A stretch of 64,000 nucleotides of DNA from Anderseniella sp039978075. Lineage in GTDB: Bacteria; Pseudomonadota; Alphaproteobacteria; Rhizobiales; Aestuariivirgaceae. Under the pieces are notes generated by a model that saw nothing but the letters and a program-made list of their open reading frames with translations, did not search any database and was not told the DNA's origin. Shown one piece after another: positions 48,760 through 57,292 of this stretch. Where the stretch lies: positions 62,001 through 126,000 of the forward strand of contig JBDWCA010000013.1 in NCBI GenBank assembly GCA_039978075.1, given 5' to 3'. The first letter of the stretch is position 1; every line of letters begins with the position of its first letter. Made by a program: the position numbers and the translations under genes.

Positions 48760-50631
48760 ATGCTTGAGGAGACTACCAAATTGCCAAAATCCAGGACCGT
48801 CATCATCGACAAACACCCCGGTCGCAGCGCACAGGCTTTCGGCATTGCGCGCGAACTTGGAACCGACCCTGACCTGATCCACCAGCCGTCCGTCGGGGTG
48901 ATCGGCAACAAGGGCGACAGCCAGTGTTATATCGGGGTCCAGGGCAAGGTCGAGGCAATCCATCAGAACCTGCTTGCCAATATAGGCAGCGAGCCGGGCA
49001 AGATGCCGATGAGGTTGGTTCAGCCGGAATACACAGTTGCCACATCGGACGGCATCCGCAACGGCACTCGCGAAATGCGCTACTCGCTGATCGGGCGTGA
49101 GGTCACCCATGACTCAGTGTGCGAACACTTAAGTGCCAGCGGCCTGGCGGGAACCGTCGCAGTTGTGGCCTGCGACAAGCCGCCGGTCGGCACACTTGCC
49201 GCGCTGCTCGAGCACAACCGGCCCGCCATCATGATGTCGGACGGCTCTATCCACCCCGGCATTGATCCCAAGTCCAACAACCCGGTTGATCTGGTCACCG
49301 CCTATCAGGCGGCCGGTAACAAGGATGAAGAAGAGCGCATGCACATCTCGTGTGTTGCGTGTCCCGGATATGGCAGTTGCGGCGGCATGTTCACCTACAA
49401 TACCATGCAGACCTTCATCGGGGTTGCCGGCATGCAGCCGCTTCACATGGTGGCACCGGCGTCTGACGATCCGCGCCGCCTGGAACAGTTCCCGGCTGAG
49501 CTTGTCGGTTACCTGCAGAAACTGATCGAAACCGACACCACGCCGAGAGACATCGTCGGGCGCGATTCAATCCGCAATGCACTGATCGTGGCAATGGCCG
49601 TCGGCGGCTCGACAAACGTTGTGCTGCATGCCCCGGAGATCGCACGCGCTGCCGGGTTTGCCAATTTCTGGAAAGACATTATCACACCGGAAGAATTCAA
49701 CCACATCTCGCAGAATGTCGTGCCGGTACTCACCGATGCCCGGCCCTATGGCCGCTACTCGATGGTGGACATCGATGAGGTCGGCGGTGTGCAGGTGATC
49801 GTCAAGGAACTGCTGGAAGCAGGCCTTTTGAACGGCGATGTACCGACATGCACCAGTGAGACGCTGGCCGAACAGGTGGCCCGGCTCGACACGCCATCAG
49901 CCGACGGACGGGTTATCTATCCGGTCGCGAAACCCTATAAGCCAACCGGCGGATTGCGGGTCCTGGGCGGTAATCTGTCGCCTGAATTCAGCGCCGTGCT
50001 GAAACTTGCCGGTGTTGAAGGCGGCCTTGAAGACAACATGTTCCGCGGTACCGCCCGGGTGTTCGACGGCGAACAGGGCTTGCTGGACGCGCTCGACCAT
50101 GACCCCGACAGCTTCAAGGATCATGACATGATCATCATGCGTTATGAGGGCCCCAGTGGCGGGCCGGGCATGCCGGAAATGCTTGATTCAACCTCGCGCA
50201 TTACAACCTTGTGCCGCGAGCGCGACATTGTCGTGGCGCTGATGACCGATGCGCGCTTTTCGGGCGGCTCGGTCGGACTGGTGATCGGGCACGTCGGCCC
50301 GGAAGCAGCGCTCGGCGGGCCGATCGCCTTCATCGAGGACGGTGACGAGATCACCGCCGACCTGAACAGCAACGAGCTCAACTGCGCGCAATTGAACGAT
50401 CCGGCCATACTGGCAGCGCGCAAGGCAGAGTGGACAAAAGCCGTCGAGGCGAACGGCGGCCTGCATCCGTCGTGCGGCGATGCTGATACCCGCCTGCTCA
50501 ATCGCATGCGCCGGTCAGCCGTGCCCGCCATTCAAGGCGCCGGCATGCACCCGGACCGGCAATTGTGGGTCAACGAGCCACGCGATCCGGTGGTGTCTTC
50601 GTTCACACCGAGCAACAAGTATCATGCCTGA
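48760..50631 (+). CDS. IlvD/Edd-family dehydratase
   Basis: The 623-aa protein has the Fe-S ligand region: ACDKPPVGTLAALLEHNRPA (Cys near 137) and SCVACPGYGSCGGMFTYNTM, and the family-typical end MTDARFSGGSVGLVIGHVGP EAALGG. It dehydrates 2,3-dihydroxy acids or sugar acids. Compared with canonical IlvD, the 'GCDKxxPAxxMA' motif is changed to ACDKPPVGTLAAL. A Shine-Dalgarno GAGGAG lies before TTG 48781 and inside the frame after ATG 48760, so the start may be either. It is not next to ilv or edd genes, so sugar acid substrates are likelier (inference). Confidence 0.88.
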   Translation: MLEETTKLPKSRTVIIDKHPGRSAQAFGIARELGTDPDLIHQPSVGVIGNKGDSQCYIGVQGKVEAIHQNLLANIGSEPGKMPMRLVQPEYTVATSDGIRNGTREMRYSLIGREVTHDSVCEHLSASGLAGTVAVVACDKPPVGTLAALLEHNRPAIMMSDGSIHPGIDPKSNNPVDLVTAYQAAGNKDEEERMHISCVACPGYGSCGGMFTYNTMQTFIGVAGMQPLHMVAPASDDPRRLEQFPAELVGYLQKLIETDTTPRDIVGRDSIRNALIVAMAVGGSTNVVLHAPEIARAAGFANFWKDIITPEEFNHISQNVVPVLTDARPYGRYSMVDIDEVGGVQVIVKELLEAGLLNGDVPTCTSETLAEQVARLDTPSADGRVIYPVAKPYKPTGGLRVLGGNLSPEFSAVLKLAGVEGGLEDNMFRGTARVFDGEQGLLDALDHDPDSFKDHDMIIMRYEGPSGGPGMPEMLDSTSRITTLCRERDIVVALMTDARFSGGSVGLVIGHVGPEAALGGPIAFIEDGDEITADLNSNELNCAQLNDPAILAARKAEWTKAVEANGGLHPSCGDADTRLLNRMRRSAVPAIQGAGMHPDRQLWVNEPRDPVVSSFTPSNKYHA

Positions 50632-50640
50632 GCGGTACGC

Positions 50641-51129
50641 TTGCACATCGTGACGTCAAACCGGACACCGAACCTGAGCGTTTACCAGCCGCGCGCTGTG
50701 TCCAGTCTCGGCGTCTGGGAAATCGGCCATATGCGCCTGAAGGTCTACGGGATTACGGCTGACGGGCAAAAACTGACCGATGGCATTGTCAGCAAAGCGC
50801 AGGTTTTCGCGCAGCGCGACCTGCTGCCGCTGGTGACCGCCGAGGGCGAGGATGACGGTCTTGGATTCGTCATCATTCATCCGGGCGAACTTGGCGTGTC
50901 GATCCTGTTGCACTGGTGGATACAAGGGTCAGTTCTGTGCCAGCACATCGAGCGTACCTTGTGGGGCGCAGATTGTCCCATGGACACAACCTCAAGGCCT
51001 GTCATTGCCTGTGTCTGGGAACTGGGCCTGATCCATGCGGAACAACGCGCCTGGCGCGATACCATGATGGTGTCGGAACCGAACGTTGACGCTTATCTGA
51101 ATGCACAGGCGTCAATGAAGGAGGTATGA
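50641..51129 (+). CDS. Conserved hypothetical protein
   Basis: The 162-aa protein follows the dehydratase by 9 bp, on the same strand. It has YQPRAVSSLGVWEIGHMRLKVYGI, FVIIHPGELGVSILLHWWIQG and ACVWELGLIHAEQRAWRD. No signal peptide or membrane segment is present. The start is TTG at 50641 or GTG at 50653. Similar proteins of unknown role occur in Rhizobiales, as I recall without being able to check. The co-transcription with the dehydratase suggests a role in the same pathway. Confidence 0.7.
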   Translation: MHIVTSNRTPNLSVYQPRAVSSLGVWEIGHMRLKVYGITADGQKLTDGIVSKAQVFAQRDLLPLVTAEGEDDGLGFVIIHPGELGVSILLHWWIQGSVLCQHIERTLWGADCPMDTTSRPVIACVWELGLIHAEQRAWRDTMMVSEPNVDAYLNAQASMKEV

Positions 51130-51292
51130 AGTCAGACTTATGCCATCGGTGTTGGCGGCCTGGTGCGCGGCGCCGATGCACAAGTGCGTGCTTGCCTGCC
51201 TGGACACCCTGCTGTCAAAATAATCTACTAACAGAAAGATCGGGAAGGCCAATCCGGCTTTCCGTGCTCTGGTGACGGCACAAGCGAAACAG

Positions 51293-51760
51293 ATGGAAAC
51301 TGTCGTGTTATCAGTCGCGAAAAAGCCAATAGTTCATTTCTTCGCCCTGCTCACTGTTCTTATGGCTGTTCAGGTATCATTTGCCGGTGCCCAGTCCAAC
51401 TCAGATCGTGAGGCGGTTCTTGCGGTTAACACCGAGTTCTACCGGGCGTTCCGGGAAAGTGACACCGCAGCCATGGCAAATGTGTGGGCCAGCCAGGGAC
51501 CGGTCGCCGTACAACACCCGTCAACAGAACGCATTGACGGACGCGAGGCGGTACTGCGGAGCTGGTCGCAAATGATGCGCCGCCCGCCAGACATAAGCTG
51601 CGAGGTCGAAGCGGTGCTGTTTTCCAATGGAGGGTGGGCCGTAACCTGTCTTGAAAAGCTCAATCCGGGAAGTGTGCGAATGATCAATATCTTTCGCAGG
51701 GACGCCGGTGAATGGAAGATGATTTACCACGGCCCGGCGCCGGAAGCTGAAAACGTATAG
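51293..51760 (+). CDS. Secreted NTF2/SnoaL-like protein (DUF4440 type)
   Basis: The 155-aa product has a signal peptide (cleavage near AGA-QS) and an NTF2-like fold: REAVLAVNTEFYRAFRESDT, MANVWASQGPVAVQHPSTER and GWAVTCLEKLNPGSVRMINI. It resembles SnoaL-3/DUF4440 proteins. The ATG at 51293 is preferred to the frame start at 51272. It is separated from the convergent EF-hand gene by a hairpin. Its ligand is unknown. Confidence 0.8.
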   Translation: METVVLSVAKKPIVHFFALLTVLMAVQVSFAGAQSNSDREAVLAVNTEFYRAFRESDTAAMANVWASQGPVAVQHPSTERIDGREAVLRSWSQMMRRPPDISCEVEAVLFSNGGWAVTCLEKLNPGSVRMINIFRRDAGEWKMIYHGPAPEAENV

Positions 51761-51775
51761 GAAACTGTTAGAATA

Positions 51776-51812
51776 CCCGGATAGGGTTCGCTTGTGCGAT
51801 CCTCAATCCGGG
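51776..51812. terminator. Hairpin between convergent genes, probable terminator
   Basis: CCCGGAT (51776-51782) pairs with ATCCGGG (51806-51812), and inside it AGG/CCT and CGC/GCG pair further, giving a long imperfect stem. No immediate T run follows on the plus strand, but TTTTT lies at 51831-51835. It separates the NTF2 and EF-hand genes and could terminate both. Confidence 0.5.
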
Positions 51813-51826
51813 CCGTGTGGTTGCTG

Positions 51827-52045
51827 CTAGTTTTTCATGCTGGCGAACTCATCCGCCGTGAGTGCACCATCTGCGTTGGCATCTGCTGAAAGGAACGCAT
51901 CTTCAGTCAGGTCAGGCATCATCGATACGGCTTCGTCCAACGAGACAGACCCGTCAGCATCAGTATCCACTTCAGCAAAGTCCGCAGCCTGTGCAGCGCC
52001 TATAGCCAGCACCGAAACAGCCAGAACAGCAAAAAATCTTTTCAT
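51827..52045 (-). CDS. Secreted EF-hand protein
   Basis: The 72-aa product has a signal peptide (cleavage near AQA-AD) and two EF-hand loops: DTDADGSVSLDE and DANADGALTADE. Both have the Asp/Asn ligands and final Glu needed for calcium. GGAGGG precedes the ATG at 52045 by 6 nt; the frame to 52078 is longer but lacks a signal. It is a single gene and may buffer or sense periplasmic Ca2+. Confidence 0.9.
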   Translation of the reverse strand: MKRFFAVLAVSVLAIGAAQAADFAEVDTDADGSVSLDEAVSMMPDLTEDAFLSADANADGALTADEFASMKN

Positions 52046-52236
52046 CGCACCCTCCAAAATTAGACAACCAGTCATCAAGACCGGCTTTATTGTATCTGGT
52101 GAGATCGCTATCTTTACGCCTCACCGACGGGCACATATGACCTTCCCTGGTGGGTTTTTATTAGGCCAAAAACGGTTGAATTGTGTGATTTTTGCGTCAG
52201 AAACAGACACCGGTCCTGGGGTCCGCCCGCGGTTGC

Positions 52237-53373
52237 CTACCCCTGAGCTTGCATCGCATCCGCAATTCGTCTCGCACTTGCAGCAGCAGCATGGAAATAG
52301 CCCTGGAATACCGGTCGGTAGCCGGTGAACCAGAGACCTTTGTTGGCCGGGTCAACATCACCGGCCGGACACAGCGGAACACCGTAATCGTCCAGTACTG
52401 AAAGGTGACCGAGCAGAGGTTCCAGCCCGGTGCGATAGCCGGTTGCGCAGATCACAGTGTCCGGCTGGAACGTTTGGCCGTCCCCAAATACCACCGTGTC
52501 CTGCCGGAATTCATCTATAGCGCCTGCAACCTTGAAACGGCCATCCCTGATGGCGGCCACAAAACCATCATCCATGGCGAAGGCAACACCATCGCGCAAC
52601 AACCGTGTGCCGCCGCCATCCGGGTGGCTGGTCAACCCGTGGCGCGCCAGGTTGCCGAAAAACAGCCACTGCATCAGCCGGAATGCCGGGTCAAGCGCGG
52701 CGACCGGCAGGGTTGCAAACAGGTTTGCGGCTCGATGCAGCGGAAAACCGAAAACTCGGGTCGGCACGATGGCCGGACCATGGCGGACGGATATGAGCAC
52801 CTCCGCGGGTTCACGCTGCGCCAGATGGTTCAGTACATCGCCGCCCGAATTTCCGGCGCCGATCACCAGCACCCGCTTGTTGTTCAACCGTGTAATATCG
52901 CCCAGATCGGCGGCATGGATCAGCTCACCCTTGAAGTGATTGCGCCCTTTCCAGACGGGCATGTGCGGGATGCGGTCACGCCCGGTGGCAAAGATGACAT
53001 GGCCGCACTCATGGGCCTGGCCGTCAGTGCTCAGGCGCCAGCCTGCCCCTGCCTGTTCAATGCCGGTTACCTTGACCCCGAAGCGAACCGGAACATCAAG
53101 GTCGGCGGCATAACTCTCAAGATAGTCCACAACCGTGTCGCGGCGCAGAAAGGAGCCGTCAGCATGTGGAATCGACCGCCCCGGCAGCCCGGCAAAATGC
53201 CGGTGAGTGTTCAGCCGCAATTGCGGATGGCGTGCACGCCAGGGTTCGGCCACACGATCACCGGCCTCAAGAACCGTTACTGGAAAACCCCGCCGGGCCA
53301 GCTCGCGCGCAGCCGTAAGGCCGGACAGCCCGGCGCCAATTACAATGACATTCTTGGCCGATGAATTTTGCAT
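52237..53373 (-). CDS. Flavin-dependent monooxygenase / FAD-NAD(P) oxidoreductase
   Basis: The 378-aa protein has an N-terminal FAD GxGxxG (VIVIGAGLSGLTAARELARR) and a second NAD(P) motif (RVLVIGAGNSGGDVLNHLA). Between them FATGRDRIPHMPVWKGRNHF HGELIHA-like and ATGY-type VICATGYRTGLEPL segments match flavin-containing monooxygenases of the CzcO-like type. It likely oxygenates a soft nucleophile or a Baeyer-Villiger-type ketone. It is the only gene on its strand here; the divergent side has the AraC remnant. Confidence 0.9.
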   Translation of the reverse strand: MQNSSAKNVIVIGAGLSGLTAARELARRGFPVTVLEAGDRVAEPWRARHPQLRLNTHRHFAGLPGRSIPHADGSFLRRDTVVDYLESYAADLDVPVRFGVKVTGIEQAGAGWRLSTDGQAHECGHVIFATGRDRIPHMPVWKGRNHFKGELIHAADLGDITRLNNKRVLVIGAGNSGGDVLNHLAQREPAEVLISVRHGPAIVPTRVFGFPLHRAANLFATLPVAALDPAFRLMQWLFFGNLARHGLTSHPDGGGTRLLRDGVAFAMDDGFVAAIRDGRFKVAGAIDEFRQDTVVFGDGQTFQPDTVICATGYRTGLEPLLGHLSVLDDYGVPLCPAGDVDPANKGLWFTGYRPVFQGYFHAAAASARRIADAMQAQG

Positions 53374-53542
53374 GGTTCTGTTCCATTGATTGCAGTCACA
53401 TTTGGAAGAGACAAGTGTAGTTTCTCACACTGCAGACCCGGATTTTTCGGGACCACAGTCTCGGCTTGTCTCGGTGTCGGCGGTTGTTCTGGCCGAGAAC
53501 GTCCAACCGTGTTAGAGGAAAATCTGACAAAACCGGTGAAAA

Positions 53543-53676
53543 ATGGACACAACGATAGACGATATTGCTGCAGACGTTGGTTATGACGATCCGTCCGGCT
53601 TTCGCGCAGCGTTTCGCAAACTGCCGGCATCACAGCGTCTGCCTACCGCAAGAAATGGCGCACGTCGTTTCAATGA
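53543..53676 (+). pseudogene. Frameshifted C-terminal remnant of an AraC/GlxA-type regulator
   Basis: ATG at 53543 opens TTIDDIAADVGYDDPSGFRAAFRKL, a recognition helix typical of AraC/GlxA regulators. At about 53621-53625 the frame shifts: the +1 frame continues as AGITASAYRKKWRTSFQ and stops at 53676, which is the canonical AraC ending. One base lost in CTG(G)CCGGC explains it. The N-terminal domain is absent: a stop lies just upstream. The gene is a decayed remnant between the monooxygenase and LysE genes. Confidence 0.8.
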
Positions 53677-53712
53677 AGCGGCAGCAGGCCCAGCTTACGT
53701 TCGCTGTTGGTA

Positions 53713-54324
53713 CTACCGGTCAGACAGTGCAAGCCGCAGGCCCAGAAACCCGAAGGTGCCGGCAAACATGCGCTTGAGCCATGTCATGACCACCGGGCGT
53801 GAAATCACATAGTCACGAGCCATGGCAGCACAGGCACCGTATCCGACAAAGATGATGAAGGTGAGCGCCATGAAAACGCCCGCCAACAGCACCAGGCTCG
53901 CCGTTGCACCCTGCGCATCCAGTGGAACGAACTGCGGCAGAAAGGCCATAAAGAACAATGACAGCTTGGGGTTCAGAACATTAAGCAACATACCGTTCAG
54001 AATCGTTCTGCCTGCGGAAACTGAGGCCTTGTCTTCCGTGACATCAAGCGTACCGCCGTCCTTCATGATGCTCCAGGCCATATAGAACAGGTAGACCACA
54101 CCGAGGTACTTCACGATCTGAAAGGCCAGCGCGCTGGTGTGCAGTATGGCGGCCAGCCCGACAATGCTGGCAATTGCTGCAGGCAGGATGCCCAGCGTGC
54201 ACCCGAACGCAGCAGCGATACTGGGCCTGAACCCCCGCCCCAGCCCGACGGCCAGCGTATACAGCACGCCGGTTCCCGGCAGCAGAACAACAACGATTGA
54301 TGTCAGCAGGAATTCAACACTCAT
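53713..54324 (-). CDS. LysE/RhtB-family exporter
   Basis: The 203-aa inner-membrane protein has six helices and the LysE signature: LLPGTGVLYTLAVGLGRGFR, LFYMAWSIMKDGGTLDV and LLNVLNPKLSLFFMAFLPQF. It exports amino acids or homoserine-lactone-type compounds. The ATG at 54324 has GAGAGG 7 nt upstream. The AraC remnant next to it may once have controlled it. A second LysE gene lies at 60331. Confidence 0.92.
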   Translation of the reverse strand: MSVEFLLTSIVVVLLPGTGVLYTLAVGLGRGFRPSIAAAFGCTLGILPAAIASIVGLAAILHTSALAFQIVKYLGVVYLFYMAWSIMKDGGTLDVTEDKASVSAGRTILNGMLLNVLNPKLSLFFMAFLPQFVPLDAQGATASLVLLAGVFMALTFIIFVGYGACAAMARDYVISRPVVMTWLKRMFAGTFGFLGLRLALSDR

Positions 54325-54402
54325 GTGGGGGCCTCTCGCAAATTGACATGACATCATTGCTCGAGTTCGGGTCGATAATCCAGTTTTTCCGATCAGGCGG
54401 CG

Positions 54403-54864
54403 CTACAACCTCACTTTTGAATCGCCCATCTGGAGGTTCACTTTTTTAGATACCTCATTCAACGTCGCCATTAACCGGGTGATGTTGGACATCACGGTCT
54501 GCAGTTCCGGCTCATATCGCACAACCAGGTACTCCCTGTTGTCACTCATTGAAACAAGATGAGCATGGGTATTCGTGCGAAGTTGCAGACCGGCTTGTTT
54601 TGCCTGATCGGCCCGATCCTGGAGACAATGCTTCAGACTTCGGACTTTGGCAGCTTCCGTTCCCTTATGCAGCAACAGGGCGCTCAAATACAATTCAATG
54701 GCATGAATGGCGGCAAGGTGAAGCGGTGCACGAGCTATTGTGTGCTTTCTGCACCCGTCTTCCCACAAGCGCTGGGCAGCATCATGATACGCCCCGGCTA
54801 GATCGAGTATCTGTCCGGCTGTGGCGTTGTCCCCAGGGTACTGATCGGTCACGTTTTGATGCAT
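54403..54864 (-). CDS. HEPN-like helical protein of unknown function
   Basis: The 153-aa protein is all-helical: QILDLAGAYHDAAQRLWEDG, PLHLAAIHAIELYLSALLLH, AKVRSLKHCLQDRADQAKQA. The AAIHAIELYLSALLLHKG core with a following KHCL resembles HEPN domains that bind nucleotides or act as RNases, but the RxxxxH motif is not clear. No antitoxin-type gene is adjacent. It stands alone upstream of LysE. Confidence 0.55.
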   Translation of the reverse strand: MHQNVTDQYPGDNATAGQILDLAGAYHDAAQRLWEDGCRKHTIARAPLHLAAIHAIELYLSALLLHKGTEAAKVRSLKHCLQDRADQAKQAGLQLRTNTHAHLVSMSDNREYLVVRYEPELQTVMSNITRLMATLNEVSKKVNLQMGDSKVRL

Positions 54865-55131
54865 TTTCCTTTACGGACAGCGCCGCTTTCTCCCGTGCTG
54901 CAAATCGCGAAACCTGTACACTTTAAGGCGCCCAGTATTCAGGAGCTGCCATTACGTAAGCATGCAGACAGGTCGCCTAACATTCGGTTAGCCCGTTAGG
55001 TGGGAATTTATGTAAGCCGGAAGTCGACTCTGCAGATGAAATGAACTTTCGAAACGAAAGGCAGATAGCCAAGGCGAAGAAAATACGGCGTCACCTTGCC
55101 CCAGCAGAGCTCATCGTACGGAGAAAATGAC

Positions 55132-55159
55132 GAAACTGTGACAAAAAAGACACAGTTTC
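55132..55159. repeat. Inverted repeat, 9-bp arms
   Basis: GAAACTGTG and CACAGTTTC are perfect complements around a 10-nt A-rich loop. A further GAAACTG lies at 55177. The GAAACTG core also forms the arms of the palindrome at 1190-1205. Confidence 0.55.
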
Positions 55160-55283
55160 CAAAAAAGTGCCACCACGCCATCGAAACTGATTGTCCTGTT
55201 GCCGCTTCACATCTAGCGTGAGGGAGAGCTCGGGGCGGGCCAGGGGCACTGAGGGGTTGCGGAGATAGAGGCAACTGTTGCGT

Positions 55284-55319
55284 CGCCGATATTGGCAATG
55301 ATATTTGCCATTATCGGCG
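55284..55319. repeat. Long hairpin, 15-position stem
   Basis: CGCCGATA-T-TGGCAA pairs with TTGCCA-T-TATCGGCG, leaving a 6-nt loop TGATAT and one internal mismatch. No T run follows. It lies about 100 bp downstream of the SDR gene stop and may be its terminator or an RNA/DNA recognition element. Confidence 0.6.
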
Positions 55320-55421
55320 CACGCGACCTTTTCGTTTAACTTTAGTGCAGAGCGAACCAGCCATCGGCTGGTGGCACGACACTGTTTTCTCAGAAGTATG
55401 ATCCCAGCTTTGTAAGCGCCA

Positions 55422-56129
55422 TCATACGGACCGGGTAATACCGCCATCCACGCGGATGTTCTGGCCGGTGATGTAGGCTGCGCCGGTTGATGCCAGGAAA
55501 GCAACTACGGACGCAATCTCGCCCAGCGAGTCGCCATAGCGCTGCATCGGGATCTGCTCGAGAAACTCCGGCTTTTCCGGCAAGGAGTTGATGAAACCCG
55601 GCAACACATTGTTCATCCTGATGTTGTCGGCTGCATACTTGTCGGAGAATAGTTTGGTGAAGGCGGCCAGGCCTGCGCGAAATACACCGGATGTCGGAAA
55701 CACCGGGTTGGGCTCAAAAGCGGCAAACGTCGATATGTTGATGATAGTGCCTGACTTCTGGGCCTGCATGATCGGGGTCACGAGGCGGGTCGGGCGCACG
55801 ACGTTCAGGAAATAGACATCCATGCCGGTGTGCCAGTCTTCATCGCTCAACTCCAGAACCGGTGCACGCGGTCCGTGGCCGGCACTGTTTACAAGGACAT
55901 CGACACGCCCCCATTTCTCCATGGTTGCATCAACCAGACTCTGCAGATCGTCAACCGACTGGTTGGACCCGGTGATACCGATGCCGCCGAGCTCCCTGGC
56001 CAGTGCTTCGCCTTTACCGGACGACGACAGGATGGCCACGTGAAAACCGTCAGCGGACAACCTGCGGGCTGAGTCTGCGCCCATGCCGCTGCCGCCTGCT
56101 GTAATGATCGCTACCTTTTGTTCAGACAT
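55422..56129 (-). CDS. SDR-family oxidoreductase lacking the YxxxK motif
   Basis: The 235-aa protein has the SDR NAD(P) fold (TAGGSGMGADSARRL, DVLVNSAGHGPRAP) and the Asn/Ser segment (NISTFAAFEPN, Ser133). The catalytic Tyr-x3-Lys is not visible: the expected place reads VFPTSGVFRAG, with Phe where Tyr is expected and no Lys four residues on. C-terminal GAAYITGQNIRVDGG is normal. It may bind nucleotide without dehydrogenase activity, or use another mechanism. The ATG at 56129 is chosen by homology. The divergent LysR lies 128 bp away. Confidence 0.85.
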   Translation of the reverse strand: MSEQKVAIITAGGSGMGADSARRLSADGFHVAILSSSGKGEALARELGGIGITGSNQSVDDLQSLVDATMEKWGRVDVLVNSAGHGPRAPVLELSDEDWHTGMDVYFLNVVRPTRLVTPIMQAQKSGTIINISTFAAFEPNPVFPTSGVFRAGLAAFTKLFSDKYAADNIRMNNVLPGFINSLPEKPEFLEQIPMQRYGDSLGEIASVVAFLASTGAAYITGQNIRVDGGITRSV

Positions 56130-56257
56130 GCCTGACCTATCCCGCTGAATTGTTGACTGTGCTGTTGTCATCAAAATAAGCGTTCAGGCGCGCAGTTGAC
56201 CAACCATAAAAACACACTTAAGACTATAGAAAATCTACTGCGTAACGGATGTGACCT

Positions 56258-57187
56258 TTGGCCAGACTGCCACCCCTGAATGCGCTGAAAGCGTTTGAAG
56301 CATCCGGTCGTCACCTGAACTTCCGGCTGGCGGCTGACGAGGTAGGCGTTACCCAGGGCGCGGTTGCCCAGCATGTGCGCGCGCTGGAAGCCGACTTTCA
56401 GGTGAAACTGTTCGATCGCCTGGCCAGAGGGCTGGCGCTGACCGAGGAGGGCCGCAAATACCACGCCCCCATACAGCGGGCCTTTGACCTGATACGCGAT
56501 GCAACCGATGACCTGCGCCCGCAGCAAGGCGTGGTGACCATCTCCGTCACGCCGTCTTTCGCGACGAAATGGCTGGTGCCGCGTCTGGCGCAATTCACCG
56601 ATGCCAATCGGGACCTGAATGTGCAGATTGTGGCATCTCCCGAACTGGCCAACTTCCAGGATGACGGCATTGACCTTGCCGTCCGACAGGGCCATGCACC
56701 AAAAGGGTCCGGTCTTGTGTCGGCGGCGTTGTTCCCGTCGGAGTTTTACGCCGTCTGCAGCCCTGCCCTGCTGGAGGGAGAACATCCGCTGCTGACACCG
56801 GAAGACCTTGACCACTACACCTTGTTGCTCGACGGGCATGGCCTGTGGCCACTGTTTATCGAAGAAGTACTTGCCGGCAGGCCGGCACCGAAGTACCGCA
56901 CCATCAAGTTCAACCAGACCGCTCATGCAGTTGATGCAGCGCTCGCCGGTCAAGGTGTGGCACTTGCCAGTGATATTTTCGCAGCAGACGAGATAACCGC
57001 CGGCAGACTGGTCCGGCCGTTTCCGCAGACGGTACGCAAGGACCTCGGATTTTTCATCGTGGCGCCGCGTAAACCAAGGAATGTCGTCCCGGTCAGGCGG
57101 ATGTGGGACTGGCTGATTGAACAGAGCCGGACCGGACCATCCGATGTGATCGACAGGCCCGGCAAACTCATGATGCCCGAAAGCTGA
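56258..57187 (+). CDS. LysR-family regulator, GcvA-like
   Basis: The 309-aa protein begins ARLPPLNALKAFEASGRHLN with HTH TQGAVAQHVRALEADFQVKL, typical of the GcvA/AmpR group, and ends with an effector domain. The start is TTG at 56258. It is divergent from the SDR gene and likely regulates it. It is followed by the transglutaminase-like gene on the same strand, 105 bp downstream. Confidence 0.9.
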   Translation: MARLPPLNALKAFEASGRHLNFRLAADEVGVTQGAVAQHVRALEADFQVKLFDRLARGLALTEEGRKYHAPIQRAFDLIRDATDDLRPQQGVVTISVTPSFATKWLVPRLAQFTDANRDLNVQIVASPELANFQDDGIDLAVRQGHAPKGSGLVSAALFPSEFYAVCSPALLEGEHPLLTPEDLDHYTLLLDGHGLWPLFIEEVLAGRPAPKYRTIKFNQTAHAVDAALAGQGVALASDIFAADEITAGRLVRPFPQTVRKDLGFFIVAPRKPRNVVPVRRMWDWLIEQSRTGPSDVIDRPGKLMMPES

Positions 57188-57292
57188 TTTGCTCCGCTAA
57201 CGGACATCCGATACTGTTCCTGATCATGTACCCTGCATCAGCCAGGACGATGATGAACGTAACCTGCGGACGGCGGGAAGGCATGTCCTGAA

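Larger units (their letters stand above)
54865..55421. other. 557-bp gap with two strong inverted repeats
   Basis: The region between the HEPN-like gene and SDR gene has no gene that I can support. It contains CCTAAC/GTTAGG short repeats near 54976, a 9-bp-arm inverted repeat (55132-55159) and a 15-pair hairpin (55284-55319). Open frames across it have no recognisable domains. It may hold an sRNA, a decayed element or regulatory DNA. Confidence 0.5.

Noticed and set aside
48760..50631. Naming the dehydratase ilvD
   Set aside because: The CDK motif differs from canonical IlvD and the context has no branched-chain biosynthesis genes, so only the family is given.
52405..53364. A 319-codon plus-strand frame opposite the flavin monooxygenase gene
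   Set aside because: It has no family features and lies antisense to a gene with clear FAD and NAD(P) motifs.
55008..55504. Open frames of 96 and 137 codons in the gap between HEPN-like and SDR genes
   Set aside because: They overlap one another in different frames, have no RBS and no domain signature, and contain the two inverted repeats.
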